This document shows positions 62,191-64,000 of a DNA stretch of 64,000 bases, piece by piece (positions within the stretch are counted from its first letter, which is position 1; each line of letters begins with the position of its first letter). The stretch lies in the NCBI GenBank assembly GCA_023653785.1, contig JAMKCH010084883.1:24222-88221 (forward strand). Direction: 5' to 3'. The position numbers and the translations under genes were made by a program. Source of the stretch: Ophioderma brevispina (lineage: Eukaryota; Echinodermata; Ophiuroidea; Amphilepidida; Ophiodermatidae). Under the pieces are notes generated by a model. The model had not been told where the DNA came from, did not search any database, and saw nothing but the letters and a program-made list of their open reading frames with translations.

Positions 62191-62328
62191 TTGACGTTTA
62201 TTATAGAAGTTCCCATTTTGACCATTCATCCGTCATGCGCTGTATGACGTTCGTGCAGAGTAGCGCTTGGACGGATGAATGGTCAATACCTTATTTGCAC
62301 CATGCGGACTTCTATATGAACGTCGACC
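62191..62328. mobile_element. Small palindromic element
   Basis: An outer inverted pair 'tgacgtttattatagaagt' and 'acttctatatgaacgtcga', and an inner perfect 15-bp pair 'gaccattcatccgtc' (62220-62234) and 'gacggatgaatggtc' (62270-62284), each with 'gcgc' next to the loop side. About 138 bp; probably a MITE. Confidence 0.7.
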
Positions 62329-62329
62329 A

Positions 62330-64000
62330 ATAATGTTGGACATTTTGTATCAAACACGTTAAGGTGATGGGTTGACGATAGATCCGTTCGAGAGATTTTG
62401 TTAAGAGTCGCAGATAAATGAACTTTCATCGACGTACGTCAAATATCAGAAATAAAAAAATATGGGGTCACCACACTCGTTTTTAGAAAAATTCTATAAA
62501 AATATAAAAAAACAAACCTATTTTCCCAAAAAAACTTGTACACACGTCTATGGAATTCATTTTTCATGGACATTTTTGAATATTAAAAAATCGCGTTTTC
62601 GAAAACTTTGTCAAAATGTTAATAAAATTTGCGCACTACTAATAAGATCTGTCCATTACTGTGAGAAAAAAGTAGGGGGGTTCACCGAACTACTTTTTCT
62701 TGTTTTATTTCGAAAATAACGGCCATTTTTAGTAGTCCAAAATAAACAACGCGATATTGAGGCGTAAGAACCGCCACAAGTGTCCCGCATGGCAAACGCT
62801 TAAGCGGACACGCGAACAAAAACAGGCACGCAAAATGTTCGCACTGATTAAAACTTATGAGGATGTTTTTTCCCCTCTTTGTAATGTTTAATCTTTAATA
62901 TTGATATGTTGATGTGATGTATATGATGAGAATCAATAAAAAAAAGACTATGGTAAGAAAAGGGAAGAACAAGTTTATGGAAAGGTGAGAAAGGGAAAGC
63001 AAGGACGTGTCCAGATTTCGTGATTTTGAATGCATTCTAAGCGTGTACTCTGAAACCAGTATTAGCCGGACGAATATAGGCCTACCTATACTTCTTAGCA
63101 ATTTTCTAAATACTGTTGTCAAAATTCGTTCCTTTTAAGAAGTTAAACGATATTAATAAAAGTTGTCATTGGGAACTTAAACAAAACCATATGAGCATTC
63201 GCTACGTCGTCTTTTTATGCCAAGTTGTCACTATGCTGCAATGGCGCTGGGCCACAAAAATTCTGTGGTTTTTGCTTTGAGAGAGAAATCACAGCTAAAA
63301 TGTAAAATAAAGCCTTAGTATCAGTTGAATAGGTGATTTAAGATTTGCATCACTTCTTCAATGTTTTAAAAATGATTAGGAAGTTCCAAGTAACTGAGTC
63401 AAATCTTCACGAAAGATAATCAACATTCCTTTTTTATTTTACCGTCATTTCCGGCCGTAAAGTTACCTGAATTATCCTTCTTTTTAGTAAATTAGCATTT
63501 TCCATAAAATGATATAATTGCTGTTGGAATACTGACAAAAATGTCTTATATCTACATGAAAGTGTATATACATAAAATGTGATTTTTTCGGATATTCCTG
63601 GATTTTACACGAGGCAAAATAATAAGGATCGTCATTCAACTTTACTGCTGGAAATTCGGTAAAATGACAAGTGATATTTCCTTCAACGAAACGTATATAA
63701 GATCATATTAATCATCATGTTTATGCATTTAACACGCTCTAAGACCTAATAGGTGAAATGTTGTTGGAAAGCAAAATACTCTTGTCATCTGTTCATTAGA
63801 CATTTCTGAGTCCTGACATAGAAATGATAAAGAAATTAGACCAAATGGCAAGTCACTTCCCGATACGACATTGAAAAAGTGTGTTGAAAAAATCAGGAGA
63901 GAAGCTGCTTATTTTCGGAAAAAAGGCCTTGGAAAAAAAGAAAGTTACTTGATGGCCCGTTATAAGTAGCAATATAATCTTTGACTCAAGTTTGTTTAAT
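62330..64000. other. Unassigned stretch to window end
   Basis: No gene, RNA gene or repeat recognised. The open frame at 62462-62719 (85 codons) begins after an A-rich tract and resembles nothing known to me. Confidence 0.35.

Overview
This window looks like animal nuclear DNA: AT-rich, without prokaryotic gene density, with short exons bounded by GT/AG splice sites and a large share of interspersed repeats. The gene content (a DDX3/PL10-type helicase and a PDE6D-type prenyl-binding protein) fits any metazoan. The repeat style suggests a marine invertebrate, perhaps a non-vertebrate deuterostome such as an echinoderm or hemichordate, but I cannot fix the phylum from sequence alone.

Genes. 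Two genes are recognisable by protein similarity. One internal exon of a PDE6D (delta subunit, prenyl-binding protein) homologue lies on the + strand at 6482-6544; I could not find its other exons. The 3' half of a DDX3/PL10/Belle DEAD-box RNA helicase lies on the + strand at 41296-47556: three exons cover the RecA-like domain 2 (motifs IV, V and VI), followed by two tandem, phase-compatible terminal exons (46338-46485 and 47364-47556), each with its own stop codon. They predict two C-termini, and only the distal one has the conserved DWWG tail. The first of these exons has a one-base frameshift in a C run, most simply an assembly error. The N-terminal half of the helicase was not found in the preceding 41 kb.

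Layout. 1-1545: a diverged direct duplication. 1546-6481: mostly unassigned, with two repeat families near 5.4-6.1 kb. 6482-6652: PDE6D exon and an adjacent perfect-looking hairpin. 8083-9345: foldback element. 9402-11030: element carrying about ten 143-bp tandem units with a higher-order period of five. 12-20 kb: MITE-like elements with terminal inverted repeats, a tRNA-like sequence and a local duplication behind a T20 run. 24.8-30.7 kb: nested and tandem repeats, including a 500-bp G-rich tract and many AGGTCA half-sites. 31-38 kb: a second duplication behind a T20 run, a hAT-type MITE with a perfect 8-bp target duplication, two SINEs and a CpG-rich segment with several palindromic transcription-factor motifs. 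41.3-47.6 kb: DDX3 exons, with at least five repeat insertions in the introns. 47.6-55 kb: AT-rich and free of the repeat families seen elsewhere, possibly a long 3' UTR or its flank. 55-64 kb: mostly unassigned, with a 262-bp MITE, a foldback element and a palindrome.

Several duplicated segments differ mainly by single-base indels, the pattern expected of uncorrected long-read gap filling, so frameshifts and duplications here should be checked against reads before any biological reading.
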